Below, in pieces: positions 22,593-35,270 of a DNA stretch of 64,000 bases. The translations under genes were made by a program, and so were the position numbers. The first letter of the stretch is position 1, and each line of letters starts with the position of its first letter. Source of the stretch: Anticarsia gemmatalis (taxonomy: Eukaryota > Arthropoda > Insecta > Lepidoptera > Erebidae); the NCBI RefSeq assembly GCF_050436995.1, contig NC_134765.1:5173501-5237500 (forward strand), in the 5' to 3' direction. Below the pieces are notes generated by a model. It worked only from the letters and a program-made list of their open reading frames with translations, ran no database searches and was not told the DNA's origin.

Positions 22593-23510
22593 TAGTGTGA
22601 TAAATCCTTACACTGGGTTTTGGGTTTCAAATTCTACTACCTAGTTCATATTTATTACTGTTCTTCGGTAATATTGCAAAGATTTTATTTCATATTTTGG
22701 TACACTTCGTTGCATGCATTGTCGTTTATAATTTTGTCTGCAATTAATATTAACTTAAACTCCTCTAGTTTCCAACTCTATGTTACATATATGTGTACAT
22801 ACTATTTGAGATCAAAATATGTTCCCTTAAAAAGTAGACTTTATAAGATTCTTTAGCTTATAACAAAACATTGAGCAAAAAATACCTTGTCAAAATCTAA
22901 AATATAATTGAATACATATAATGAGCTCGAGAGAGGTAGTAAAACAGTACATTGTTTATAATGTTCGTCTAACCATAACCACATAAGCGTCAAACGAATT
23001 AAAATCTCTTCAAACGGATCCTAAGGCTTTCAAAACCCATAAGTCCAACCATTAACCACATAATACATGTTCAACACGCAACTCGGTGTAAACTATTTTA
23101 AAATGGCCAAAGATTGATCACTATAACCCACCTTCGGAGGCAGAATGACGTAAAGTGCACCAATGTTAGGTCGCTTATGCCTTTATTGTACTGGGTTCTA
23201 AGTACCTACGAGAAGTTGTAGGCAAAAAAGAATGAATGATTAGATAATGACGCCTTTGTCATTAGATACAGAAGGTAAAAAGTGTTGAGGCTTGAGGCGG
23301 GGTTTAGGGTTGACACGGTTAAGTACTGAAATAAGTTTGTGACGAAAGTTGTACCAAACTGAAGCTGAAAATGTTAATAAAGGTAAGAAAAATGATACGA
23401 GACTATCAAAAATTCTTTAGAAAAATACAAACATACATAATATGCCACATTTTATACCCAAAGGCGTAGGGACAGTTGTTTCAAATACACAAACGTTTAG
23501 TGATTAATCT

Positions 23511-23720
23511 GATTAACAATGTTAGTCCCGTGTTATAAGGAGCAACCCGAATGCAATTCACCGGGCACGTAATTAAATCCGATTATCAATTGAGAAATAT
23601 TCTTGTTTAAATTATAATTATAAAACTCCAATAGAACTTTGCCCGAACCGGGAATCAAACCAGAGTTCTTACGATCAGCAGTCAGATACACTAGCGTCTG
23701 CACCACAGAAGCAGTCACAC
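23511..23720 (-). mobile_element. tRNA-derived SINE, copy 1
   Basis: The minus strand starts near 23720 with a tRNA-like head. 'gtggtgcagacgctagtg' stands for box A and GGTTTGATTCC (23661-23651) is a good RNA polymerase III box B. The body then runs to a shared 3' block 'ctaacattgttaat'. The copy at 40582-40795 shares the head layout, the 'ccgggcacgt' block and this 3' block. It is transcribed by Pol III in its active form and mobilised by a partner LINE; this copy is diverged. Confidence 0.65.
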
Positions 23721-23850
23721 AAAGCTTCTATACTAATAAATGGTTTTATTTATCTGTCAACCCTACAAGTTATAGTACAAGAGCTACCGTATAGTTCAAG
23801 AGCCGGTCACGAACCACGATCGTCGATAGCGAACGTGAACCGATACTTAC

Positions 23851-24040
23851 CTATCTACTGTTGTTACTTGATGCTTTTTTGTTATTAACGTGCCGAAACT
23901 CGGTGGCTTCTGTCTGTGTACTTTTTGTTAGTTCTGTGATTGATAGTTTCGTATTAATATTATCCTTGTTAGCAAAAAATTTGGTTAAAATGTCTTTTAA
24001 GTTTTTGTTCCTTAGTGCGCTTGAAGTGGTTGTTTCTATT
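23851..24040 (-). CDS. terminal-exon candidate, Thr/Ser/Asn/Lys-rich
   Basis: A minus-strand frame open from 24075 reads SSALRNKNLKDILTKFF and SITELTKSTQTEATEFR and stops at TAG (23853-23851). The stop's last base is also the last exon base of a perfect donor, TAG|GTAAGT. An acceptor-like ttaag lies at 24041. AATAAA follows about 100 bases further. The composition is more protein-like than that of the overlapping plus-strand frame (23861-24211), which is hydrophobic. Either this is a last exon, or a different frame is spliced at that donor. No family is recognised. Confidence 0.25.
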
Positions 24041-24577
24041 CTTAAGTGTATATATATAAGGAATGCAAAAAAGTCTCAAATTTCAGGTGCGTTTGGATGG
24101 AGGATGGATTTTTTACAATTAATATGTTGTCTTTACCTTGTTTATCGTGTTCCTTTTAACCTGCCTCATACGCCTTTGGCAAATTTATTTACATCAAACA
24201 TTTTCAGCTGATGGAACTTAACAAAAATTTATGAAAATACAAAAATCTTTGAAATTAATTTTCTTAAAATAATCTAGTATATAAATATATGTACGTAGTA
24301 TATTGAAACTCTAGTACACAAAGTACGATGCATTGAGCAACACTGCACAAATGCTATTAAATTGCTTGTCTATCATTTATGATTACTAACAATACCACTT
24401 ACCATATTAAGTCTTACAAAATAAGCGTAATAAGTGGGAACGTATGTTTTTTACATTCTAAATAAGGAATATCAAGGATTTTCATAGAATTGCAAGTTTG
24501 TGAAACATTTTAATACCTTTAACATTAAGAAGATTTCCAAAACATCACAATTTTTGTTAATATTTGATAACAATCAG

Positions 24578-24831
24578 CAGTAAAAAAATTGAAATTGAAT
24601 AATGGCCGATTACCGTATTGTCCAAAATATTGTTTTAACATGCTTCAAAATCAATTAAAACCTGATCTGAGTCCAAGTCCAGTCCCAGAGTGGAAAAAAT
24701 ATTATTTCAAAAATTCCTGTAAAAAAAATGGTAACATTCCTAGTAAACAGAATATACTCTTTATCAATAAATTAAATAAATTTACGCGTATAAAAATACT
24801 CAGTAGTAAGCAAGTTTTATGCAGTGTTTAA
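24578..24831 (+). CDS. terminal-exon candidate, basic protein
   Basis: A pyrimidine-rich lead (cacaatttttgttaatatttgataacaatcag) precedes a frame that reads LPYCPKYCFNMLQNQLKPD then LSPSPVPEWKKYYFKNSC and ends at TAA 24831. AATAAA lies 21 bases later (24852-24857). It enters with two bases of a codon. It is Lys- and Asn-rich with four cysteines and a Ser-Pro patch. No family is recognised, and open frames of this length do occur by chance in this composition. Confidence 0.25.
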
Positions 24832-25235
24832 TATAAAAATACCGTTTAGCTAATAAATATTTTTTATCTCGTGGATCGTGTTACTGCGATAGAATCTGGA
24901 AAACACTGTGAGTCTGTAGAACCTGGCGTTTCTTATGGTTAATTACTGATGAATTGAACGTTCGCAGTCCGTGCCTTAGTTCACTGTGGTACAAGGCATA
25001 CGATCAAAGCCGTTATGAAAATGTTAATAGTCGCATTTTTACTGTTTCTACTATTTAGTTTTGTATGTAAGTTGGGTCTTTACAAAAATTGATATAACAA
25101 TCATTGTACATGTTACTACATAATGTTGTAGTTGATGTTTATCTTATTTTCGAAACCTTTCGGCTTTTACTTAGTAACTCTAATTTAGATCTCTATTTAC
25201 TTTGTACTTTCTCTTTCCCATTTATTGCAAACAAG

Positions 25236-25446
25236 AGGCCGTACGCGACTTCGTCCGCGTGTAAACCTTCCTGTGTAAATCCCGATCCCTCGGAGTTTCG
25301 GGATAAAAAGTAGCCTTTGTGATATTCTGGATCTTCGGCTACCCATATACCAAATTTCATCGTAATTGGTTTAGTAGTATTGGCGTGAAAGAGTAACAAA
25401 CATCCATACATACGTACTCACAAACTTTCGCATTTATTATAATAAT
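25236..25446 (-). mobile_element. Helitron-like repeat ('gcgacttcgtccgcg' subfamily)
   Basis: The order 'acgcgacttcgtccgcgtg', 'cgggataaaaagtagcctt', 'accaaatttcat', 'aaactttcgcatttat' matches the layout of the Helitron copies, but this is a different subfamily with worn ends. The open frame read across it on the minus strand is not a gene. Confidence 0.55.
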
Positions 25447-28400
25447 CATTTTGAAATTACAAGTTCTTTTTACGCTCTTTTGTATCGTTTTCTATTTTCT
25501 TTAAACTCTTGTACCTCGTCCCATACAAATGTTGGTGGTAAAACAGACGGTTCCTTTGAGGCGCAACTCGACACCGCGAGACGAGCGCGTACGAGACGTA
25601 ATTAGAAACTAAGATAACGCTTAATATGATCTGAAAATACTTACTGTTATGTATTACTCATGTTGGTACCACTGTTGAGAGTAAACATTTTGTAAAGTTA
25701 ACTTAAGGAACGATTAGTAAGACCATACCTAGTTCATTTCAAAGTGGTAAATTTTGTGAATCTTAATAAGCAAATAACATATCTAAGCGAATGAATTATT
25801 ACTGCATCGATGCTTTGATTTGCCCTTAGTGATTGCTATCCTGTGATCATGAGAAGTTGGGTTTTATGTTCTATTTAATTGACTTTTACTTGACAATACT
25901 ACGTGTCCTGTAAATAAAAATGGGCTTGGACCTAAAAAATAAAAGTCTCAGTAGAACTACTGTACATTGTTTTGTCTTAAGAACTAACAATTTAAACACA
26001 CACAACGGCAAATTTCTAGTTATGGCATACTAGAATTAACTGTGCATTACGATTAAGATAAAAAAAAAAACATACACGGCAATCAAGTTTCACAAAAGAC
26101 ACGACTAGATACTTACTTAAACAACCACAAGTTGCAATCAAACAGAAAAAATCCATGCCACGTTAATCTAACAAACTTCAACGCATTTTCCAAGTTGTCC
26201 TATGTCTGCCCTTGACACGAATCAGACGGTAGATAATAACGAACACCTGTGCTGTAACAGATTCGATATTATTATGTTTTTGTTGAGGAAACCTATTCTA
26301 GACTGACCGGCGACTGTATGATAGATTGTTGTCTTTGTAGGCTAGGAGGACGTGATGTACTGATGGAAAAATACGCTAACATAATAACTTATACTTTGCT
26401 CGCACAAAACTTGCAAGTGTAGGTCTGCGTTGGTGTTACGTGAAGTTTAATATATCTTAAACTTTACTGTTAGTGAACTCGCAAAATTAGGGCAATATTA
26501 TACGATACTTAAATAAACATTTGATATTCGACGAACCTTCGAATAATTTGCCAATTTTTAACTTTAGCTTGGTTGTTCTGGTATATGTAAGCTTGGTACG
26601 GCAAGAGACCAAAAGCTGTATTGACTCAATGGTTGGTCATTTTATTAGGATTCTTTATCACTAGCTTATTCGTTAAAACTTTAAACGTTATATGCGCGGC
26701 TTGACAGGACATGAATATATTTCTAACATACTGAGAGACCTCTTTCATCATTGTCATAGTGATGGGCAAGAAATACTTCCACTATTTTATTTATGTCGTA
26801 GTATTTTTCTAAAATATATATTTTAGGTGTCACAATACATTTATCACTAACTTCAAATCAGTTTCTTTTAAACACAGTTTAGCATACAACACGCTATTGT
26901 GAAAGTGTTGGCATATCACGATAACGTATGGGGCTCAGCAGGGCCGTCACGAGCGCACTGACATTTGCACCAAGAAGGTGACTGAAGATTGTAGGTTTAA
27001 TTGTATAAGTTTAGTACATGTTAAGCTTCAGTTTATTGCTATCTGAAACACTGAACGAGAGATCAAATTGTAGAAACAAATGTAATTAATTGAATGTACT
27101 AACTAAAGACTGGTAAAGAGCATCTGCTGCAATAGTGCAGATGAAGAAACGATTAACAAAATAATATTATTAAGTAGAAGCTTTATTTATACTAATTTGT
27201 CTAATGTTGATACAACAAATTATTTTTGACTAGAAATACTTTTTCGGAACATAAACGCAAAAAGTTTAAAGGCTCTTGTTGCTCACGTCAGTAGTGCAAC
27301 GTGTCACATTCAAACCTACAAATTCTCGAAAGCAGAAGGATAGGATTAATACATCGGAATATATATGTATTATTAATAAGAAATTGTTAATTATAAAACA
27401 GTTAATGCAGAATTTACTTCCACATTCGTTCTTCTAAAAGAACTCCTCTCTTCGCTTCTTCTAAAACCATCAACTTAATATTTCCAAATATCCATCATCT
27501 TCCCAGCTGTTTCATCCTGCCAACTTAAATATTTATCCCTTAACTTGGTGAGGGCCTTTCATGTGTGATCTGTAGGCCCACCTCGACATTTTTTGTGAAA
27601 TAATATAAACAGAGAACATCAAAGTGCGCCACACACCGTGATATTTTGAATACGTCTTTACTTGACTTATGCTTTATCATTTTCAGTTCTTTTGGATTCT
27701 GACTATAGATACTTAATACCGTAGAAATAATGAGTAATAATGACATTTCAACTATCGATTTATGCCTTTTTTGCTACTTTGTTTCGGCTGCTGCTCCAAG
27801 AAAAAAACGTGGAGCACTATTTTTGGATTGTAAAGCCCGTAGAGACTTTATAAATCTAAAATCAAGACATGTAAACGAGCTGAAAAATAGTAAAACAATA
27901 TTTTTTTCCTCAAAAATGTGCAATATAAATAAATAATTATTTATTTATAATTGTAATAAATTTTGTGTTATAGTGTAATTAAATAAAGTAATTTTTAGGA
28001 TACAATATAATCCAAAATTGTTGCATTAGTGGCAGGTAACGCAATATAAATACAACAGTATTTACTACTCTTGTATTTTACGTATATCTAAATGTGGAAC
28101 CCTAAAACACCCTAGTTCCTAAGGGTGTGTTTACATTTGCGACTTTTATAAACAATAACAAACATACACGGCACGTGTTACAGTGTCATAAAAATTGTTG
28201 GAACTACGCATCGCATCTGGTGCGGTTAGTGTACATCACTCTTTAAGATGCACATGCACATAAAACTGTGTGCGATATAGAATTACGAACTCGTGCTAGG
28301 CTTGAAAAGTCCTTGCAAGACAAGAGAACGATACTGTAGATAATACTTTCGTCGATATCGATTTAGTAAATACATTAAAAATACAAAATAAAACTATTTT

Positions 28401-29261
28401 ACAGTAGATTATTTCCTGAATGTGTTTTCTTTTTTGTCTAGTTTCGTCATAATCCTGGCTTCACGCCTAGTTCTGCCCATAAAATTGTATTAAAAAAATA
28501 TATCAAAAAATGCTTTAATGTCGTATTTTTTGGATTGCTAGGCAACTATGTTAAAACAAAGTACATATACAAAAATTATACAGCCGGTGACATTTTCCAA
28601 CATACTGACATAAATCATCAAAAAGAGCAAACCTCTCTTAGCAACTTGCTTATCCAAAACGATAAAAGGATATCCTAAATACTTTTTAAGAAATTGAAAA
28701 AATAAAGGATATTTTTGAATTTATATTTAGTCCATGTTTACTCTATATTTAGACCGCGTGTGCGCATAAAATGCTTCGGAAAATAGACTGACGTGTATAA
28801 AACTGTCTGTTTGTCACACATTTTATAGTAGATATTGATTTATTACACAGGTGGGTTTTATGTGACATAAAAGTGACGTAAACGTTAAAAGTTGAACGTA
28901 TATGGTGTTTAATGGTATAATTAATATAAGCTATCGATATTTTTACTAAGATTTTATTACGAACATGGTTTTCTCTTGTTTTTTGTCGCGCTAATTTTTA
29001 TGACATTTTTTCGTTAACTTTGAGATCACAACTTTAAAATGTTCGCATTGCATGTTTATTATGTAGAATTAACGTTACATTTAGTTAATGAATTGCAACT
29101 AAAAAACTTTTTATTATGTATACAGGTATGTATATTTTATTTGTTAATATATTAGATCTACATACGTCAATAATATTGCCATCTATTAACTCAATTAAAC
29201 TTATTTTTACTCTCATTATGTTTCATCATCGCTTACAATTTCTGTCTAATATGTTACTTAT
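25447..29261. other. unique AT-rich stretch
   Basis: No supported exon. A CpG-dense patch at about 25560-25600 (cgagacgagcgcgtacgag) is the only compositional outlier and could be promoter-like. The open frame at 27730-27936 (+) is K/R-rich but has no acceptor or poly(A) support that I trust. Confidence 0.35.
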
Positions 29262-29291
29262 ACTATGATTTTTATTTTGTTTCAGGTAAGA
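29262..29291 (+). other. juxtaposed acceptor/donor (TTTCAG|GTAAGA)
   Basis: A long pyrimidine tract (tatgatttttattttgtttcag) ends at 29285 and is followed directly by GTAAGA, a good donor. The core TTTTGTTTCAG|GTAA is identical to the site at 468. This fits the insect recursive-splice consensus, in which a zero-length exon regenerates a donor. Whether any transcript crosses this point is unknown. Confidence 0.35.
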
Positions 29292-29882
29292 TAATAACAA
29301 AACACAATTCAGAAGAAAGGTTTGCATCATAACAACAAAGTCACAAAGCACTTCTATACATTTAACAAAAGACGATAATTGTAAATGAATGGGCAAAGAC
29401 CAGTTTATATCTAAAGTAACCGATATCCTTAGGTCCTTGAGGTCAGACGGAATCTACTTTGTATAAATTGCTATTCATAATTGAACACACCTGGCCATCA
29501 TCTCATATTGCACGGAAAATATCATATTCTTCTGAATCTATTTCAAAGAAATGGTTTTCGATGACCATAGTTAATCAGTTTTGCAAATAAGTGCGTTCAA
29601 AATGCTCTAAAAATATTTTAATCGAAAAAATCACGATATTGCGATTTCAATTTATATGTTTTAATGTTAACTCTGAAAAAAAACTACGACTTTTTCCAAA
29701 AAATATTTGCAATAAATTTGCCTGCCGATGTAGACGCAGATCTACTAGCGACTCTACATTAACACATTTTCCTGAGAAAAATTGTAACGTTTTCCAATGA
29801 CCTAAGGTCTTCTTGACAAAATCTTTCTATATATCTTCTAATATATATTCAAAGATACAATATTCTACTAAATAAACAATAT

Positions 29883-30071
29883 TATATACCAACAATATAA
29901 ACTCCAAACGTATCTATACAAAACAATTTGCGCGCACGCTGCGCTTGCGCCGCACTCACACATACAAAACACACGCACACAGCAGCAACGTATGAAAAAC
30001 GAACGTTTCTCGTGTTACGATAGATTGCTGTGTAGATAGATACTGGATCTGTTTACGGTTTGTTTGAGACA
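29883..30071 (+). promoter_or_regulatory. putative promoter and 5' UTR of the 30072 ORF
   Basis: A TATA-like stretch (29883-29889) is followed by a CpG-dense patch at 29930-29955 (gcgcgcacgctgcgcttgcg), rare in this A/T-rich window. About 110 bases of leader run to an ATG in good context. The call comes from composition and position only; no core-promoter motif is clear-cut. Confidence 0.3.
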
Positions 30072-30287
30072 ATGGTTGTCAAAGTGATCGCTTTAAAACG
30101 TGGTTTTCTACGTTTACTTGTACTTACTACGGTTTTATCGACTAGCAGGTCGTCATTTGAAATAAATTGTAAATACAGTTTTTGTGAAATAGACGAGGAA
30201 AGAGAAACTGGCGAGTTTTTATATGACGGTTTGTCGATAGCTTGCCGGTTGCCTATCAATAGAAGTAGGAAATCGCCTCATCGATAA
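30072..30287 (+). CDS. short ORF with signal-peptide-like N terminus
   Basis: ATG at 30072 has A at -3 and G at +4. The 71-residue product begins MVVKVIALKRGFLRLLVLTT: a basic n-region, a hydrophobic core (LRLLVLTTVL) and small residues (STSRSS) that could be a cleavage site. The rest carries three cysteines (INCKYSFCEI, then SIACRLP), an acidic stretch (DEERETGE) and a basic tail (NRSRKSPHR). The TAA at 30285 is 11 bases before a strong donor, AAAAT|GTAAGT. It could therefore be a complete small secreted protein, or the first exon of a larger one if the true frame differs. The overlapping minus-strand frame is probably a shadow. No family is recognised. Confidence 0.35.
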   Translation: MVVKVIALKRGFLRLLVLTTVLSTSRSSFEINCKYSFCEIDEERETGEFLYDGLSIACRLPINRSRKSPHR

Positions 30288-30299
30288 CTTACTAAAATG

Positions 30300-32588
30300 T
30301 AAGTCATAGTTTTCTCGTCAGATCTGTCCATTGTTCTTAAGACATAAACCTTCCTAGCAAGTTTTACCGAACACATAACAGGAAGGCATTGCAAAAAATC
30401 GGAGGCAATAATTATAATTCGTACATTTTCCAATCTTCCCCACACAACTATTGCATGAAAGATACCAGACTTTTAACTTGTGCGGTAATAATATTGGTAT
30501 TAGTTAGATTGCATATTATACACAGTTCATTTTAAACTAAGGAATAATCTTTGAGAACCACAATGTTAGCTGATTCGCTAATCGCTAGATAATGTTCGCG
30601 TCGCGCACTAACCTTGCACGGGCGGCTTTTATATAAGTTCTATGTTATTTTATATTATAAAGCTCTGTTATTCGTACGATTTATTGTTATTACTATATTA
30701 CAGGCTTGTGTTCTGTTTCACGTTTGCAAGTTGGTTTTAGTATTCAAAGTATATCGTATATCTAACAATTTTCTAATTGTAGACAAGAATTCTAGAAATA
30801 TTTAATCCTACTTTATACTTTGAACTGTGATATCGAGTTCTCGTTCCATGTTCTTGGTCATATAAAGTAAAGGCATAACTATAGAGTACGCTAAATTAGA
30901 ACCTATATGACAACAAAATCGAAAAAATGTTCTGTTGTGTCCTGATTATTTCAGGTACCAGAATTTTAATAAAATATACATTGATATGATAAGTGTTAGA
31001 CAAGGGAAATATTATTGAAATTAAACGAAATTTTGCGTAGACAACTATCAAACGTCTAAGAAAATTACAACTCAAAACGAACGAAACCTCGCAGCTTAGC
31101 TAGTGAAAATATAAAACGAATAATCCATAATCATTATTCCTTAGATTAAAATCAATATAACATATTTGAAACAAACCCAGAAGCAAGTTTTGTTTGCTAC
31201 AGATAGATAATCGAGATATTCTATACGATTGCACGGCGCTCTCGGCGAGACTACTGTATCGAATGTAAATGACGAATCACTAGCCAAGACGGCTGTGGGA
31301 TATAGTGCTGTTACTGTCATATTTATCGATGTTTTACACATAAAGTAGAATACTGAAAGACGCTGTACTCATAAGATATTGTACTTACTTTTATCTTAAG
31401 AAGCAACCACCGCAGCTGTTGTCATGTTTTAACGCTGTACTTTGGGAGGTAACAATTAGTTCTGAGCTATAATACTCTAAACGAGCAAATAATAAATATT
31501 ATAGTTTTGTTAGTGTTTTTTTATATATTATATTATTTTAGTAAACCATGTTCTTATTTTTATCTTTATTTATGCGTACACATTGTCGTTTAGATTCGTT
31601 TCAGGATAAATCCTGCTACCTACAAAAAAAAAACAAAAATAATCTGGAACATCAAACTAAACAAAATACATCGCAGCACTAGTAACTTGTCCGCACGCAA
31701 TCCTACCTGAAATAGAAAACTTATCGATAAACATACAGTAAAACATACGGACTCACCAATTACTATGATGATTGTTGGAAAATTATTGGCCTAGTGCTTC
31801 TACCTCGTGCTGTCTCTTTCTGTTGGAGACTTTTCAATAGGAGTGAAAGAGACGTGCAAAGGACTCGGTTATTACAGGTTTAGTTGTAATTGAAGGCTTT
31901 TTTGTTTGCGGTCTGATGACTTCCAAGAAGTTATTGATTATTGAGAGGTGTTATCTGGTTTTAGTAGATATCAGTGTTCAATTATGAATAAAGATTATAT
32001 AATAATGGATTGAAATTTCCAACTAGTCTTTAAACCTTAAATTATATAGCAATCATTATGCGATCAAATGTACGTATAAAATATCAAAGCAGCTTCTACA
32101 AATAAAAATATTTTCTATTATAAAATAGCATAAACCGATTTTCAAAATAAAAAAAGAAAAGTATAGAAAGTAATAGAAAAATAACAGTTCAATTTAACTA
32201 CATTTCTAAACAATACCCGTCAACTTGATACAAATCAATAATCAAAACAGCCACTTCAAAATTTTGGACTAACCAAAACATTCCCACGATACAAAAATAA
32301 AATTAAACTTGAATCACAAATATAACACTATTAATACTATTATAGGTACTAGGGGAGCAGCAGAGCTCAAGACGTCCACTTTAATTCGAGTGGCTAGGAG
32401 TTCCCATGTTGCCAAAAATAGACTAAGTGAGCTTTGATAGATGTAATTAGTATGCTTCTTCGGTAGCACTGCGTAGGATAGGTTAGGAATGATAATGTAG
32501 GGAATGAAGGGTCAAATGCTTAATAAATTATATTTAGCACATAAGGTACCAAGTTCTAAAAACATGTATAACGTAGGCAACATTTCTA
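30300..32588. other. unique AT-rich stretch
   Basis: Open frames at 30614-30805 (+) and 31141-31341 (-) lack support. 'ctgtctctttctgttggaga' near 31810 is a purine/pyrimidine-skewed patch seen near some lepidopteran promoters, but nothing follows it. Confidence 0.35.
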
Positions 32589-32633
32589 ACCGACTTCCAA
32601 AAAGGAGGAGATTCTCAATTTGTCGGAATCTTT
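32589..32633 (+). repeat. dispersed 'accgacttccaaaaaggagg' repeat fragment
   Basis: 'cgacttccaaaaaggaggag' followed by 'attctcaatttgtcggaat' is a block found in many lepidopteran repeats. Its ends are not definable here. The open frame 32504-32713 that spans it is therefore not called as a gene. Confidence 0.4.
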
Positions 32634-35009
32634 TACATGGACAAAAAAATGGACGTCTGGTTTTTTATGACAGAGTTGTGTATGAGATTAAATTTTTCAG
32701 CAAAATTGGTTAATAAGTATGTAATAAGTTAATTTTGTGTAAAAGTTTTAAAAATGGTTAAAAAGACGGTTGCGTAATTCTTACACCGCTGTAAAAACAT
32801 ACATAAAAGGCAACGTAAAATTACCCAAGCAAGATTAACTAAAATTCATCCCAATCAATATTCTTATTCAGAGAGCCAAAAATACATTTTTTAAATCTCC
32901 AAGTAAGGCGGTGGCAAAGATACCTCATTATAACGGCTCTGGGGATTAAAGACAATCCCTCGCATACATCTAGAGAATCACCTTGTAAAACATAATAATG
33001 AGTTTTTTAATCCCCGTTAGGGATCCGGCGATTTATACCTTATTTGCCTTTAGCTTGTTCATGATGAAGGTGTAAGACGAGTAATTGAAAGTTTCGTTGA
33101 CATGTTATTACAGAAAAACATTGTTAGTTGGAATAAGAAGTTTAGGCTTTTACTTCTGTGGAAAGTATTTTTTAAGTGCTTTACTGACACTTTACTGTAC
33201 TTGTTGTGTTAGCCATATTGCTTTAATTGGTTTCAAGATAATATAGATTTGTATAATGTATAAGTTTATCATTAAGCATCATGAGATTTTGGTTACGGGA
33301 TCGCGAAAGTGATTTTAGAATAGGTGATGCAACAACAATATTACAAGAGGTTTTTTAGGTTTCACTTCAGCTGTATATAACCTTCTGATATTAAGAGCGT
33401 AAATCACCTAAACTATCTTCTTTATTTTTATTAAAACTCGAAGCTTTACCAAAGGACTTGAGTTTAATAAAAACCATACCGTATACGACTATATTCAACC
33501 CATTGACTTTCATACACTCCAGAATATGGCCATCTTGGAAACTATAAAGATATTAATAAACAGCTTTTCCTAGCTCGTTTTAGTTTACAACTTCATGATA
33601 GAACAAAATAAGGCGTTGTTGAAGTTATTACTCAATTAAGAAAACACTTAACTTGTAAACTCAGTGTTTCGTGTATTGATAGAAGGCAATGACAAACAGA
33701 GAAGCGTAGAAAAGACGTTAGTTTTATAGCGGGCAAAAAAGTATGATTAAATGATTATAATAAATATTATGGATGGCGAAAGCTACGAATCACTTTGCAT
33801 GCTTTTAAAAGGCAACATTATTGACCTGCAGATATGAAAAGTAGTACACATAAGTTATCTTTAACATGGAAATACATACCAAAAACGTAAATTTTGTAAA
33901 GCTTTTTACATACAGATGGTTCTCTATAATTTTCATAAAGCTCTTAAAATACATGAAATTTTACAACCCATCATACCAGATCAAAACTAACGAAATTACG
34001 ATCACATTTTACTAAAACCGCGAAATCACGTCTTTGCAAATGACCCATAAAAATATCCTTTGAAAATCCTTCCTTCCTATCTACTCCAAGTTCCACCGTT
34101 ACATTTTATGTTACGACTTAAGATTGTAAATTGACATCTATATGAGGTAAACTTGGGTTAATGCTGAAATCGGTTACAGTGTCTATCAACCAAAGCCTGG
34201 GAGGTTCTGAGCAGCTTCTTTTAAGTATTCATTAATATACTTAGTAAGTGAAGTTTAAGCTTGTTATATGCTATCAAATATTATGAGTGTTAGAGTTTGA
34301 ATCGGTGATTGTGGAAACAGTTTACAAGATTAAGTTGATGTAAAAGTAGTTAATTATAGGTATTTTCTAGAGCTTAGAGAATTAAGATAATAGATTTGTA
34401 GATTTAGACCGATAGTGAAGTTGATGACGAATAACAATATCTACGCATAGTCGCTTATTGATTCAGTCCACTGGGATAGCAAAAATATTCGAATTAAAAC
34501 ATTTAGTTGAGCTACAAAAAGTGAAAGCTGTACAATTTTCGAAGCTGTGTTGCAAATGCTTAAGTTTCAAAATATACAATAACAAACATCAGCTCTCTAA
34601 AAAACCTATAACGAAAAAAATAAATCACGGTAAACACCACATTTGTCACATAAAACACATGCCAGAAAAACTGAAATAAATCTACACCAACTATTTACCT
34701 AATTACCTTCCCCCAAACAACAAATATTTAGAACTAATTAATCACCAAACGACTGTACCCCAATATAAATCGCTACTGGATCTTCTAAAAAACCTTTCAA
34801 CAAAATACTACAGTGTATAATTACGCACAAATTTATTAACTGTCTTCAAACTTCAGTGGGTCTTTTGTCAAAAGGGAGAGAGAAAAAATGCGAGACAAAA
34901 AATGAAACATTAATTTAAACGTCTGGTGTTGGACTTAAATAGTGTTTTGTCCTTTGGCTTTCGGTTTATTTGAAGGGTAGCGAATTGCATGGTCTATGTT
35001 TATATTGAA
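32634..35009. other. unique AT-rich stretch
   Basis: No supported exon. The Lys-rich open frame at 34458-34679 (+) has no recognisable splice sites or poly(A) signal at fitting positions. Confidence 0.35.
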
Positions 35010-35270
35010 CTAGCTGACCCGCGCAACTTCGCTTGCGTCACATAAGAGAGTCATAATTTTCCCCGTTTTTGTAACATTTTTCACTGGTACTCTGTTCCTA
35101 TTGGTCGTAGCGTGATAGAATATAGCCTATAGCCCTCCTCGATAAATGGGCTATCTAACACTGAAAGAATTTTTCAAATCGGACCAGTAGTTTCTGAGAT
35201 AAGCGCGTTCAAACAAACAATCAAACAAACAAACAATCTCTTCAGCTTTATAATATTAGTATAGTATAGA
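35010..35270 (-). mobile_element. non-autonomous Helitron, copy B
   Basis: It has the same 3' hairpin and CTAG end as copy A (host A on the plus side) and a 5' end TCTATACTATACTAATATTA, which holds a duplicated TATAC. The interior ('ctcgataaatgggctatc', 'aatcggaccagtagttt') differs from copies A and C and matches copy D, so there are two subfamilies. Confidence 0.7.

Noticed and set aside
23384..23392. Strong plus-strand donor AAG|GTAAGA
   Set aside because: Only 16 open codons precede it and no acceptor is credible.
23651..23720. Possible tRNA gene from a box-B match
   Set aside because: No cloverleaf can be folded; the match is the tRNA-like head of a SINE shared with 40582-40795.
25193..25411. 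72-residue minus-strand open frame with a plausible residue mix
   Set aside because: It lies across a Helitron-like repeat; similar short frames arise wherever this repeat occurs.
31700..31722. Minus-strand ttctatttcag|gtagga, another AG|GT junction
   Set aside because: The downstream half (GTAGGA) is a poor donor and the pyrimidine tract is short; weaker than 468 and 29286.
32504..32713. 69-residue plus-strand open frame
   Set aside because: Its middle is a dispersed repeat block, so the frame is not independent evidence of a gene.
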